Shown here piece after piece: positions 27,659 to 36,361 of a DNA stretch of 64,000 nt. Numbering within the stretch: position 1 is the stretch's first letter; every line of letters starts with the position of its first letter. The position numbers and the translations under genes are program-made. This stretch comes from Bradyrhizobium roseum (GTDB taxonomy: Bacteria; Pseudomonadota; Alphaproteobacteria; Rhizobiales; Xanthobacteraceae): contig NZ_CP129212.1 in NCBI RefSeq assembly GCF_030413175.1, positions 3,658,001-3,722,000 of the forward strand, in the 5' to 3' direction. Under the pieces are notes generated by a model. It did no database searches, was not told the origin of the DNA, and saw only the letters and a program-made list of their open reading frames with translations.

Positions 27659-27690
27659 AGAAGGCCGCACTTTTGAGGGTGCGGCCTTCT
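27659..27690 (-). terminator. Terminator-like hairpin in the leader of the ArgD-like gene (candidate attenuator)
   Basis: On the minus strand AGAAGGCCGCAC pairs perfectly over 12 bp with GTGCGGCCTTCT across CCUCAAAA, then UGCGUUU. It lies 26 bases after the leader-frame stop and about 50 bases before the aminotransferase start. The U-run is weak, so termination may need help. Placement is that of a classical attenuator. Confidence 0.5.
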
Positions 27691-27716
27691 CGAAAACCTG
27701 GCTGAAACTTAAGCGA

Positions 27717-27803
27717 TCAGCGTAGTCGTCGGACACGGCGCAGCCCATCGTCGCTGGTGCGACGACGCTGGCAGGCGCGGCGGATGGTCCGGTTCAGTTT
27801 CAT
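27717..27803 (-). CDS. Arginine-rich leader peptide candidate
   Basis: A 28-codon frame from ATG 27803 to TGA 27717 encodes arginine at codons 5, 8, 9, 13, 14, 15, 22, 23, 25, 26 and 28 (11 of 28), including rare CGA at 25 and 26. A hairpin TCGTCGC/GCGACGA (27748-27765) includes the arginine triplet codons 13-15. No clear Shine-Dalgarno is seen before the ATG, which weakens the call. It resembles leader peptides that sense charged tRNA(Arg) upstream of arginine genes. Confidence 0.45.
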   Translation of the reverse strand: MKLNRTIRRACQRRRTSDDGLRRVRRLR

Positions 27804-27906
27804 GGCGGAGGGCCATACAGCCGAATGGCCGGCGGTGTCAAGCGGCAGCTCGAGAGAGGATTGCGCCATCACGCGACGCGGTGGCGCCGGAATTCTTCGG
27901 CGATGA

Positions 27907-29226
27907 TCAAAACCCCGCGACGCTGCCGTGCAGGTCGTACTGATCCGCGCGCTCGATCTTCGCGGTGACGATCTCGCCGACCTTGAGCGGGCGGCGGCTG
28001 GAGAGATAGACCGCGCCGTCGATCTGCGGCGCGTCGGCCTTGGAGCGGCCTTTTGCGACTGTCGGCCCGACTTCGTCGACGATGACCTGCTGCCGCGTGC
28101 CGACCTTGCGCTTCAGGCGGCGCGCCGAGATTTTCTGCTGCCGCGCCATCAGCGCGTTCCAGCGTTCCTGCTTGACCTCGTCGGGCACGGGATTGCCGAT
28201 CGCGTTCGATGACGCGCCGGCCACCGGCTCGTATTTGAAGCAGCCGAGGCGGTCAATCTCGGCTTCTTCAAGCCAGTCGAGCAGATAGGCAAAATCGGAG
28301 TCGGTTTCGCCGGGGAAGCCGACGATGAAAGTTGAGCGCAACGTGAGGTCCGGGCACTGCTCGCGCCACTGCTTGATGCGGCCCAGCGTCTTTTCCTGCG
28401 CAGCCGGACGCTTCATCGCCTTCAGCACGTCGGGGCTGGCGTGCTGGAAGGGGATGTCGAGATAGGGCAAAACCTTGCCTTCGGTCATCAGTCCGATGAC
28501 TTCGTCGACATGCGGGTAGGGGTAGACATACTGCAGCCGCACCCATGCGCCGAGATCGCCGAGTTCTTTCGCGAGATCGTAGAACTTGGCGCGGACCTGG
28601 CGATCCTTCCACGGGCTGTCGGCATATTTGATGTCGACGCCATAGGCCGAGGTGTCCTGCGAAATGACAAGCAATTCCTTGACGCCGGCGGCGACCAGTT
28701 TTTCCGCCTCGCGCAGCACGTCGTTGGCCGGGCGCGAGACGAGATCGCCGCGCAGCGTTGGAATGATGCAGAAACTGCAGCGGTTGTTGCAGCCTTCGGA
28801 AATCTTCAAATAGGCATAGTGCCGCGGCGTCAGCTTGATGCCCTGCGGCGGCACCAGGTCGAGGTGCGGATTGTGCACCGGCGGCAGCGCGCGGTGCACG
28901 GCTTCCAGTACGCTCTCATATTGCTGCGGGCCCGTGATCGACAACACGCCGGGATAGGCCGCCTCGATCTGCTCGGGCTCCGCGCCCATGCAGCCAGTGA
29001 CGATGACCTTGCCGTTCTCGGCCATCGCCTCGCCGATGGCGCCGAGCGATTCCTGCTTGGCGCTGTCGAGGAAGCCGCAGGTGTTGACGATGACGATATC
29101 GGCGCCGTCATGCTTGCGCGCCAACTCATACCCCTCGGCACGCAGCCGCGTGATGATGCGCTCGGAATCCACCAGCGCCTTGGGGCAGCCGAGGGATGTG
29201 AATGATATGCGCGGCGCTCGTTCCAT
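27907..29226 (-). CDS. rimO: Ribosomal protein S12 methylthiotransferase RimO
   Basis: RimO, a radical-SAM enzyme, methylthiolates aspartate 88 of ribosomal protein S12 (E. coli numbering). The 439-residue product has the UPF0004 domain ([18 protein letters not shown] near 8-25, [18 protein letters not shown]), the radical-SAM triad [21 protein letters not shown] (C-x3-C-x2-C near 160), and a C-terminal TRAM domain with [14 protein letters not shown] end. ATG 29226 (MERAPRI) fits the family; an extension to 29319 is not conserved. Confidence 0.95.
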   Translation of the reverse strand: MERAPRISFTSLGCPKALVDSERIITRLRAEGYELARKHDGADIVIVNTCGFLDSAKQESLGAIGEAMAENGKVIVTGCMGAEPEQIEAAYPGVLSITGPQQYESVLEAVHRALPPVHNPHLDLVPPQGIKLTPRHYAYLKISEGCNNRCSFCIIPTLRGDLVSRPANDVLREAEKLVAAGVKELLVISQDTSAYGVDIKYADSPWKDRQVRAKFYDLAKELGDLGAWVRLQYVYPYPHVDEVIGLMTEGKVLPYLDIPFQHASPDVLKAMKRPAAQEKTLGRIKQWREQCPDLTLRSTFIVGFPGETDSDFAYLLDWLEEAEIDRLGCFKYEPVAGASSNAIGNPVPDEVKQERWNALMARQQKISARRLKRKVGTRQQVIVDEVGPTVAKGRSKADAPQIDGAVYLSSRRPLKVGEIVTAKIERADQYDLHGSVAGF

Positions 29227-29405
29227 GAATCTTTGCGTCTGAATTGAGGGGATATGCGATCCAAGGCCAAATAAGCCGACGTTGAGCACTGCGGCCTGTT
29301 CTGCCGGATTGATGCGCACGAACTAGTCCCAATTGCCCACAATTACAAGGCTTTGCCGGGGCTCCCGACGTGCTATGGATGCCGGGCTGGGCCAAGAGTT
29401 GATCG

Positions 29406-29993
29406 ATGAGCGCTGAGTCGCCGAAAATCGTGATTGTCGACGAAAGCCCGATCCGGGCCGCCATCCTAGAAGAGGGGTTGCGGGAGGCGGGCTTTACCGG
29501 CGTCGTGCATATCAGCGAAATGCAGAACCTGTTGGCGCGGATTTACGCGCTCGATCCCGATGTGATCCTGATCGACCTGGAAAACCCCAGCCGCGACGTG
29601 CTGGAGCAGATGTTCCAGGTCAGCCGCGCGGTGCGGCGGCCGATCGCCATGTTCGTCGATCAGAGCGATGCGGCTTCGATCCAGGCCTCCGTCGAAGCCG
29701 GCGTCTCCGCCTATATCGTCGACGGGCTGAAGAAGGAGCGGATCAAGCCGATCCTCGACCTCTGCATCTCGCGCTTCAATGCGTTTTCGAAGCTGCAGGA
29801 CGAGCTCGACCGCACCAAATCGGCGCTGGAGGAGCGCAAGGTGATCGACCGCGCCAAGGGAATTTTGATGAAGGCGAAGGGCTTCACCGAAGACGAGGCC
29901 TATGTCCTGATGCGCTCCACGGCGATGCGCGAGAAAAAGAAGATCGGCGAGATCGCGCAGTCGATTTTGACCGCGTCGGAGTTGCTGAAATGA
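29406..29993 (+). CDS. nasT: ANTAR-domain antiterminator NasT
   Basis: NasT is the RNA-binding partner of the nitrate sensor NasS; when freed it lets transcription continue through the leader of nitrate assimilation genes. The 195-residue protein has a receiver-like domain (KIVIVDESPIRAAILEEGL, with Asp at the phosphorylation-like position in DVILIDLENPS) and an ANTAR domain from about 130 (KVIDRAKGILMKAKGFTEDEAYVLMRSTAMR...IAQSIL). ATG 29406 is used. It overlaps nasS by 4 bases (ATGA), so the pair is coupled. Confidence 0.95.
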   Translation: MSAESPKIVIVDESPIRAAILEEGLREAGFTGVVHISEMQNLLARIYALDPDVILIDLENPSRDVLEQMFQVSRAVRRPIAMFVDQSDAASIQASVEAGVSAYIVDGLKKERIKPILDLCISRFNAFSKLQDELDRTKSALEERKVIDRAKGILMKAKGFTEDEAYVLMRSTAMREKKKIGEIAQSILTASELLK

Positions 29994-31156
29994 GTACACC
30001 CTTACGTATCGGTTTCATCCCGCTGGTCGACGCCGCCGCGTTGATCGTCGCCGTCGACAAGGGGTTTACGCGCGCCGAAGGGCTCGACGTCACGCTGGTG
30101 CGCGAAGTGTCGTGGTCCAACGTGCGCGACAAGCTCAATATCGGCATGTTCGATGCGGCGCATCTGCTGGCACCGGTGGCGATCGCCTCCAGCCTCGGGC
30201 TCGGGCACGTCAAGGTGCCGATCGTGGCGCCGTTCAATCTGGGGCTCAATGGCAACGCGATCACGGTGTCGCCGGCGCTGCATGCGGCCATCATGTCCGA
30301 GATCGAGGGCGACGCGGTCGATCCGATGGCGACCGCGCTGGCGCTGGCGCGCGTCGTCGCCAACAGGAAAAAAGCGGGCGCCGAGCCGCTGACGTTCGGC
30401 ATGACGTTCCCGTTCTCCACCCACAATTATCAGCTCCGGTTCTGGATGGCGGCGGGCGGGGTCGATCCGGACGAGGACGTGCGGCTCGTCGTGCTGCCGC
30501 CGCCCTACATGGTGGACAGCCTCGCCAACGGCCATGTCGATGCGTTCTGCGTCGGCGCGCCCTGGAATTCGGTCGCGGTCGATCTCGGCGTCGGCCACAT
30601 CCTGCACTTTGTTTCGGACATCCTGGTGCGTGCGGCGGAGAAGGTGTTGGCGGTCCGGCAGAACTGGGCAGAGAAGAACGCGGACGTGGTGGCGGCGCTG
30701 GTGCGGGCGGCGTCCCATGCCGCCGACTATATCGAGGACCCGGCCAACCGCGCCGAGGCCGCGCAGGTGCTGGCGCGGCCGGACCGGATCGGCGTCGACG
30801 CCGAGGTGATCCAGCGGACGCTCGACGGCCGGCTGAAGGTGTCGCCCGACGGCCAGCGGCGCGAGAGCAACCGCTATCTCCTGGTCGGGCGCGAGGGCGC
30901 GGCGCGGCCTGATCCCGCCCAGGCCGCCTGGCTGTACGCCCAGATGGTGCGCTGGGGGCAGACGGCGATGCGGCCGGAGGCGCTCAAGACGGCGATGGGC
31001 GTGTTCCGGCCCGACCTCTACGATGCCGCCATGGGGCAGCAGGGCACTGCCGCCGGCGCTTCCGACGCCATCGGGGCCTTTGCCGGGCCGGCGTTCGATC
31101 CCGGCGATATCGAAGGCCATCTCGCGGCATTTGAGATCGGGCGCTGGAAGCCCTGA
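29990..31156 (+). CDS. nasS: Cytoplasmic nitrate sensor NasS
   Basis: NasS resembles the NrtA/CmpA binding proteins of ABC transporters but has no signal peptide, so it stays in the cytoplasm and binds nitrate or nitrite, releasing NasT. The 388-residue product starts MSTPLRIGFIPLVDAAALIVAVDKGF and shows the nitrate-binding family pattern HNYQLRFWMAAGGVDPDEDVRLVVLPPPYMVDSLANGHVDAFCVGAPW. The tail (RPEALKTAMGVFRPDLYDAA) is normal for the family. It is coupled to nasT and followed by the 261-bp leader region of nirA. Confidence 0.93.
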   Translation: MSTPLRIGFIPLVDAAALIVAVDKGFTRAEGLDVTLVREVSWSNVRDKLNIGMFDAAHLLAPVAIASSLGLGHVKVPIVAPFNLGLNGNAITVSPALHAAIMSEIEGDAVDPMATALALARVVANRKKAGAEPLTFGMTFPFSTHNYQLRFWMAAGGVDPDEDVRLVVLPPPYMVDSLANGHVDAFCVGAPWNSVAVDLGVGHILHFVSDILVRAAEKVLAVRQNWAEKNADVVAALVRAASHAADYIEDPANRAEAAQVLARPDRIGVDAEVIQRTLDGRLKVSPDGQRRESNRYLLVGREGAARPDPAQAAWLYAQMVRWGQTAMRPEALKTAMGVFRPDLYDAAMGQQGTAAGASDAIGAFAGPAFDPGDIEGHLAAFEIGRWKP

Positions 31157-31275
31157 ACGTTCGCGTGCCTAAATGTTGGGCGTGATGCTCTGGGTTCGCC
31201 TTGGAGCCAGCTTCGCAATTGCGAGGCATCTCTTTTAATCATTTGAAATAATTCGATAATTTGTCAAATCCGGCA

Positions 31276-31291
31276 TGGCACGCAACTTGTA
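31276..31291 (+). promoter_or_regulatory. Sigma-54 (RpoN)-like promoter upstream of nirA
   Basis: TGGCACGCAACTTGTA matches the -24 GG / -12 GC layout with one mismatch (GT for GC at -12). Nitrate assimilation genes in rhizobia are typically NtrC/RpoN controlled. The start would fall near 31302. No clear NtrC site was seen. Confidence 0.5.
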
Positions 31292-31300
31292 TGTTGCAGT

Positions 31301-31398
31301 GCGGCTGGCCGTCATTGATGCCTGCTGGCCGCGATCCCTGATGGATTTCCGCAGCAACGAAGCTGTCCCCCGATTTCGTTGAAGCCACTCACGTGGCT
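31301..31398 (+). promoter_or_regulatory. Structured 5' leader of nirA, candidate NasT target
   Basis: Three stems are visible before the start codon: GCGGCTGGC/GCTGGCCGC (31301-31332, with two G-U pairs), CAACGAA/TTCGTTG (31355-31381) and AGCCAC/GTGGCT (31383-31398). ANTAR proteins bind paired hairpins in such leaders. The stems are close to the predicted start site and to the NasST genes. I did not find a perfect ANTAR hexaloop consensus. Confidence 0.4.
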
Positions 31399-31417
31399 GC
31401 AGGAGCTTCGTCGCGCC

Positions 31418-33214
31418 ATGATGATCGAAACACTCAAAGTCGATTTTACCGACGAACAGAAGCGCTACCTCGAAGGGTTTACCACCGGCCTGCAGATCAG
31501 CCGGGTGGGGCGGGGACTCGGCGGTACCGGAAAGGCGAGCGCCGAACCGAGCGGGCCTGATGCCGCGCACATCAAGGCGCAGGACAAGGTCACGGCGTCA
31601 GGCAAGAAACTCGCCGACCAGGAAAAGTTCAAGCGCGAGGAGCATCCGTTCGATGCCTATGCGCGGCTGAAGCAGCAGGCGCTCGACAATGCGCCGCCGA
31701 CCCCGGCCGACAATTTCCGCTGGCGCTACTACGGACTGTTCTACGTGGCGCCGGCGCAGGATTCCTACATGTGCCGGCTGCGCATCCCGAACGGCATTTT
31801 GAAGCACTGGCAGTTTTCGGGCCTCGCCGACCTCATCGACAAACTCTGCGGACCGTTCTGCCACGTCACCACGCGGGCGAATTTGCAGGTGCGGGAGATT
31901 CCACCGAAGCATGCGGTGGCGCTGATCGAGGGCATCCAGGATCTCGGCCTGTGCTCGCGCGGCGCCGGCGCCGACAACATCCGCAATGTCACGGGCACGC
32001 CGACGGCCGGGATCGATCCGCAGGAATTGCTGGATACCCGCGACTATGCGCGGGAGTGGCACCATCACATCCTCAATGATCGCTCGCTGACCGGGCTGCC
32101 GCGAAAATTCAACGTCGCCTTCGACGGCGCCGGCAAGATCGCGGTGCTGGAAGACACCAACGACATCGCGTTTTCCGCGGTCGAAGTGAAGGACGGGTTT
32201 GGCGCGGAGCCCGGCGTCTGGTTCCGCCTCGGCCTCGGCGGCATCACCGGCCACCGGGATTTTGCCAGATACGGCGACATCATCGTCAGGCCGGCGGACG
32301 CGACAAAAGTGTCGGACGCCATCGTCCGCGTCTTCATCGATCTCGGCGACCGCACCAACCGCAACAAGGCCCGGCTCAAATATGTGCTCGACGGCATGGG
32401 CCACGACAAATTCCTGGCGCTGGTCGAGGAGCGGCTCGGCAAACCTTTTACGCGCGTGCCGCCGGAAGCGTTTGCGCCGCGGCCGGCGTTCGACCGGATG
32501 GCGCATATCGGGGTGCACCAGCAGAAGCAGCCGGGATTGAACTGGATCGGCGTCTCGCTGCCGCTCGGCAAGGTGACCTGCGACCAGATGCGCGGACTCG
32601 CCAGGATCGCGCAGGATCTTGGTGACGGCGAACTCCGCCTGACGGTGTGGCAGAACCTGCTGATCCCCGGCGTGCGGGACGGCAACGTCGAACTGGCGAT
32701 TGCTGCGATCCGGAAGATCGGGCTCGCGGTCGAGGCCTCGCAAATCCGCGCCGGCCTGATCGCCTGCACCGGCAACGCCGGCTGCCGCTTCGCGGCGTCG
32801 AATACAAAACTTCATGCGGCGCAGATCGGCGACTGGTGCGAGCCGCGCGTCGACATGGACACGCCGCTCAACATCCACGTCACCGGCTGTCACCATTCCT
32901 GCGCGCAGCACTATATCAGCGATATCGGCCTGATCGCGGCGAAGGTGGATGTCGGCGAGGATGTCGATCCGGTCGAGGGCTATCATCTGTTCACCGGCGG
33001 CGGTTTTGGGCCGGACGCGGATGTCGGGCAGGAGGTCTATCACGACCTCAAGGCGGAAGACGCGCCGCGGACGGTCGAGAAGCTGCTGAAAGCCTATCTC
33101 GCGCATCGCGTTTCGCCCGACGAAACCTTTTTGACCTTTGCGCGCCGCCATGATGGCGAGACCCTGCGCCGGCTCGCCGACAAGCAGATTTCGGAAGATC
33201 GGACGTCATCATGA
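31418..33214 (+). CDS. nirA: Ferredoxin-type nitrite/sulfite reductase (NirA family)
   Basis: NirA reduces nitrite to ammonium (or sulfite to sulfide) at a coupled sirohaem and [4Fe-4S] centre. The 598-residue protein has the two repeated nitrite/sulfite reductase domains, FCHVTTRANLQVREIPP and RLTVWQNLLIPG, and the cluster ligands ACTGNAGC (C-x5-C) and TGCHHSC (C-x3-C). ATG 31418 or 31421 is behind AGGAG (31401-31405). It overlaps the reductase gene by 4 bases. Position after NasST points to nitrite assimilation rather than sulfite reduction. Confidence 0.9.
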   Translation: MMIETLKVDFTDEQKRYLEGFTTGLQISRVGRGLGGTGKASAEPSGPDAAHIKAQDKVTASGKKLADQEKFKREEHPFDAYARLKQQALDNAPPTPADNFRWRYYGLFYVAPAQDSYMCRLRIPNGILKHWQFSGLADLIDKLCGPFCHVTTRANLQVREIPPKHAVALIEGIQDLGLCSRGAGADNIRNVTGTPTAGIDPQELLDTRDYAREWHHHILNDRSLTGLPRKFNVAFDGAGKIAVLEDTNDIAFSAVEVKDGFGAEPGVWFRLGLGGITGHRDFARYGDIIVRPADATKVSDAIVRVFIDLGDRTNRNKARLKYVLDGMGHDKFLALVEERLGKPFTRVPPEAFAPRPAFDRMAHIGVHQQKQPGLNWIGVSLPLGKVTCDQMRGLARIAQDLGDGELRLTVWQNLLIPGVRDGNVELAIAAIRKIGLAVEASQIRAGLIACTGNAGCRFAASNTKLHAAQIGDWCEPRVDMDTPLNIHVTGCHHSCAQHYISDIGLIAAKVDVGEDVDPVEGYHLFTGGGFGPDADVGQEVYHDLKAEDAPRTVEKLLKAYLAHRVSPDETFLTFARRHDGETLRRLADKQISEDRTSS

Positions 33215-34809
33215 ACCAGATCACGCCGTCATCGAAGATCGAGATCATCCCTTCGAGCGCGCCATTTTCCGAGGCGCAGCGTTCCTGGCTGAACGGGTTC
33301 TTTGCCGGATTGCTGTCGGATGCGCCGACACCGCTGTCGGCGGAGCAGGGCGCCGCGGTCATGCAGGGCGCCGGCGATAGCGATGACGGCGAAGCGCCGT
33401 GGCATGACCAGACGATGCCGATCGCCGACCGCATGAAGCTTGCCGAAGGCCGCCCGTTGCGGCGGCGAATGATGGCGGCGATGGCGCAGCAGGATTGCGG
33501 CCAGTGCGGCTACGACTGCCACAACTATTCCGAAGCGATCGCCAGCAAGAGCGAGGCGCGGCTGAACCTGTGCGTTCCCGGCGGCAAGGAAACCGCGCGG
33601 ATGCTGAAGTCGCTCTATGAGGAGATCGACAAGGCGCCGGCCGCACCGTCGTCGACGCCGGCCGCAACGCCGGCGCCGCCCGCCGTCGTGGCCGAGCCGG
33701 GCCGCTCGCGCGACAACCCGATCGCGGCAACCTTCCTGTCGCGCCGGCTGCTCAACAAGTCGGGTTCGGAAAAGGAGACCTGGCACATCGAGTTCGACCT
33801 GTCCGGCTGCGGGCTCGACTATGTCGTCGGCGATTCCTTCGGCATTTTTGCGCGTAACGATATCGGCCTGGTCGACCAGATCATCGCGCTGCTCGGCGCC
33901 TCCCACACCACCAGGGTGAACGGCAAGACGCTTCGCGAGGTCTTGATTGACGACGTCTCGCTGTCGCCGGCGCCGGACTCTCTGTTCGAGCTGATCTCCT
34001 TCATCACCGGCGGCGCCCAGCGTGAGAAGGCGAGGGCGCTGGCGCAGGGCGAGGATCCCGATGGCGACGCGGCGACGCTCGACGTGATGGCGGTACTGCA
34101 AAAATTCCCCGGCGCGCGTCCGCACCCGGAGGCGTTTGTCGAGGCGCTGGAGCCCTTGCAGCCGCGGCTCTATTCGATCTCGTCGTCGCACAACGCGACG
34201 CCCGGGCAACTGTCGTTGACGGTCGACTGCGTCCGCTATGTCGTCAACAAGCGCAAGCGATTAGGTTTGGCCTCCACCTTCCTTGCCGAACGCATCAAGC
34301 CCGGCGACGAACTGAAGGTCTATGTGCAGAAGGCGCACGGCTTCGCGCTGCCGGCCGACCCGAAAACGCCGATCATCATGATCGGGCCGGGCACCGGCAT
34401 CGCGCCGTTCCGCGCCTTCCTGCTCGACCGCCGCGCCACCGGCGCGCCCGGCAAGAACTGGCTGTTCTTCGGCCATCAGCGCAGCGATTGCGATTTCTTC
34501 TATGCGGATGAACTGAACGCCATGAAGACGTCGGGCCTGCTGACGCGGCTGTCGCTGGCGTGGTCGCGCGACGGCGACAAGAAGTTCTACGTGCAGGACC
34601 GCATGCGCGAGGTCGGCCGCGAAGTGTGGACCTGGCTCGCCGAAGGCGCCAACCTCTACATCTGCGGCGACGCCAAGCGGATGGCCAAAGACGTCGAGCG
34701 TGCGCTGGTCGACATCGTCGCCAAGTTCGGCGCGCGATCGACCGACGAGGCGGTCAGTTTTGTGGCGGAACTGAAGAAGAAGGGCCGGTTCCAGCAGGAC
34801 GTTTATTAG
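33211..34809 (+). CDS. NADPH-dependent flavoprotein reductase with N-terminal Fe-S domain (NirA partner)
   Basis: The 532-residue protein is a CysJ-like reductase without a flavodoxin FMN domain. Instead residues 90-130 hold a [4Fe-4S] motif: C96-x2-C99-x3-C103-x17-C121 in DCGQCGYDCHNYSEAIASKS and NLCVPGG, like the RnfB/CODH Fe-S domain. A linker rich in Pro and Ala follows, then the FAD-binding domain (LYSISSSHNATPGQLSLTVD, RxYSxxS) and the NAD(P)H-binding domain (IIMIGPGTGIAPFRAFL, WLFFGHQRSDCDFFY, YICGDAKRMAKDV). It would pass electrons from NADPH through FAD and the Fe-S centre to NirA. Coupled to nirA. Confidence 0.88.
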   Translation: MNQITPSSKIEIIPSSAPFSEAQRSWLNGFFAGLLSDAPTPLSAEQGAAVMQGAGDSDDGEAPWHDQTMPIADRMKLAEGRPLRRRMMAAMAQQDCGQCGYDCHNYSEAIASKSEARLNLCVPGGKETARMLKSLYEEIDKAPAAPSSTPAATPAPPAVVAEPGRSRDNPIAATFLSRRLLNKSGSEKETWHIEFDLSGCGLDYVVGDSFGIFARNDIGLVDQIIALLGASHTTRVNGKTLREVLIDDVSLSPAPDSLFELISFITGGAQREKARALAQGEDPDGDAATLDVMAVLQKFPGARPHPEAFVEALEPLQPRLYSISSSHNATPGQLSLTVDCVRYVVNKRKRLGLASTFLAERIKPGDELKVYVQKAHGFALPADPKTPIIMIGPGTGIAPFRAFLLDRRATGAPGKNWLFFGHQRSDCDFFYADELNAMKTSGLLTRLSLAWSRDGDKKFYVQDRMREVGREVWTWLAEGANLYICGDAKRMAKDVERALVDIVAKFGARSTDEAVSFVAELKKKGRFQQDVY

Positions 34810-34822
34810 GCGGCGTGCCGCG

Positions 34823-34921
34823 GTGTACTTATGACCGCGGGCGGCGTCCTGTGACTGGTGACGACGTCCGCGCGCCATCGCGACCAAATTCGCGCGGCAG
34901 CGCCGTTTGATGCGATGGGCC
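34823..34921 (+). repeat. Intergenic direct repeat, copy 1
   Basis: The segment runs from GTGTACTTATGACCGCGGGC through GACGACGTCC and CATCGCGACCAAATTCGCGC to GATGCGATGG. It recurs at 35501-35603 with scattered differences. The two copies bound the gene at 34922-35380. It matches a family of intergenic repeats I associate with Bradyrhizobium. Confidence 0.75.
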
Positions 34922-35380
34922 TCAGCGGACTGTTGACCCCCATTCCAACTCACGCGTTTTCAACGCCTCAAAATATGCCTCCGACGGCGGGCGCGGCCCG
35001 GTCCGCAATGCCGCCACAAAGACGTCAGGCGGCTTGTAGGAATGCTTGTCGATGTAGTGATAGATCAGGCTCGGCGCAGCATAAGATTGTCCTGAAGGGC
35101 CGATCACTCTGATTTCCGAGTAGCCGAGCACTATCGTCTCGCCATTGCGCATCACGCGAAATCCTTCCGAGCTCCAATCTGAGCAAAACTCACAGGAGTG
35201 CAGACCCCGCGTCGCGTGTATCGCTACCTTGCAGTGCGCCCAAAGCAGATCGAGATCGCTCTGTAGAGCCTGTCCAGTTTGAAACGTGTGGCCGAGGGCC
35301 AACCAACCAACGTTTTGTGCGCCACGCACTACATCCCAATGTCCATATTGGTATGGAGAGAGATCGCGAAAGTAGGCCAT
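34922..35380 (-). CDS. Conserved hypothetical protein (MAYFxDLSPY family)
   Basis: The 152-residue protein begins MAYFRDLSPYQYGHWDV and contains NVGWLALGHTFQTG, HATRGLHSCEFCSDW (C-x2-C) and GPSGQSYAAPSLIYHYIDKH, YKPPDVF. I associate this pattern with a DUF (DUF7919 from memory) seen in many soil bacteria and often in accessory regions; function unknown. The CxxC may bind metal. It lies between two copies of a ~100-bp direct repeat, in a lower-GC stretch, and is probably acquired. Confidence 0.65.
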   Translation of the reverse strand: MAYFRDLSPYQYGHWDVVRGAQNVGWLALGHTFQTGQALQSDLDLLWAHCKVAIHATRGLHSCEFCSDWSSEGFRVMRNGETIVLGYSEIRVIGPSGQSYAAPSLIYHYIDKHSYKPPDVFVAALRTGPRPPSEAYFEALKTRELEWGSTVR

Positions 35381-35500
35381 CTAACGATGAGAACCACGCG
35401 GAGGCGACGTCGGCAAGGGCTCACAGGGACGGACATCAGTCAGTTAGTCGCGATGCTGAGTTGAGACCCACACGATGTTGTCTAGACTGCCCTTTAGGTT

Positions 35501-35603
35501 GTGCACCTATGAGCGCGGGCGGCGTCATGTGACGGGTGACGACGTCCGACTTGGCCCCATCGCGACCAAATTCGTGCGGCAGCGCCGATTGATGCGATGG
35601 ACC
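35501..35603 (+). repeat. Intergenic direct repeat, copy 2
   Basis: GTGCACCTATGAGCGCGGGC through GACGACGTCCGACTTGGCCC, CATCGCGACCAAATTCGTGC and GATGCGATGG. It pairs with 34823-34921. Confidence 0.75.
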
Positions 35604-35657
35604 AAAATGCGATATTGCCGTTCGCGCCGATGCGAAGGCCACCCGGCAGAACAATCG

Positions 35658-36251
35658 CTAGCTGGTCGTGCGCGAATAGCAGTTCTGCTTCCGATACTCG
35701 GCACGAGACATTTTCGGCCAATTTTCGTCGCGCGACGTGGGCATCGGGATGCACTCGGGTTGTCGCGAAGCTGGAAAAAATTGAAGCGTGGGGCCGGCAA
35801 TATCAAACGCGCCGATGTATTTCCAGCCGACGCTTGATGCGTACGGAGATAGACTGTTCAGCTCGACCTTGCGCGGATCAATAACGTAGTCGGTTTCCAT
35901 AGGACCTAGGACTGCGATATTGCGTTCAGCTGTTACATAGACGCTTGTTCGAGCGTTATGCACCCAATCAGATCCGCCTATCTGACTTCGTACAGACCTC
36001 TGTTGGGTTGAAACCGTCAGATATCTGCCGCTCTCCTGCGTTTCATCCCACACCCAATAGAAGTCTAGTTTGATAGTCGTGTTGAGTTCGGGAATAACAA
36101 CGCTTGCCGAATAGGCTGGTGGACTAAATATGATTGAGAGGTGCAGGTAGGCGACCACGAACAGAGGAAGAGCAAGCAACCCAAGTGGAACGGCCAGCAA
36201 CGCCAGGAATTTGCCTGACGTGACGAAATCGCGCTTGTAGACAATGGCCAT
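35658..36251 (-). CDS. Hypothetical membrane-anchored protein
   Basis: The 197-residue protein has one membrane helix at about residues 13-40 (GKFLALLAVPLGLLALPLFVVAYL), then a presumably periplasmic domain rich in strands (VVIPELNTTIKLDFYWVWDE, TSVYVTAERNIAVLGPMETDYV) with four or so cysteine-free segments and a late Cys in PECIPMPTS. No family recognised. Base use is less GC-rich than the flanks. ATG 36251 chosen over TTG 36263. Confidence 0.5.
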   Translation of the reverse strand: MAIVYKRDFVTSGKFLALLAVPLGLLALPLFVVAYLHLSIIFSPPAYSASVVIPELNTTIKLDFYWVWDETQESGRYLTVSTQQRSVRSQIGGSDWVHNARTSVYVTAERNIAVLGPMETDYVIDPRKVELNSLSPYASSVGWKYIGAFDIAGPTLQFFPASRQPECIPMPTSRDENWPKMSRAEYRKQNCYSRTTS

Positions 36252-36361
36252 CAGATGCCCCAATTTGCCAGCCGAAACGAAAAACTCTGGATTGCATAGC
36301 CCAACATACTCAACTTATGGCTTGGCAGATAGTGACAGTTAAGAAGCCTTTCGCCAGTCCA

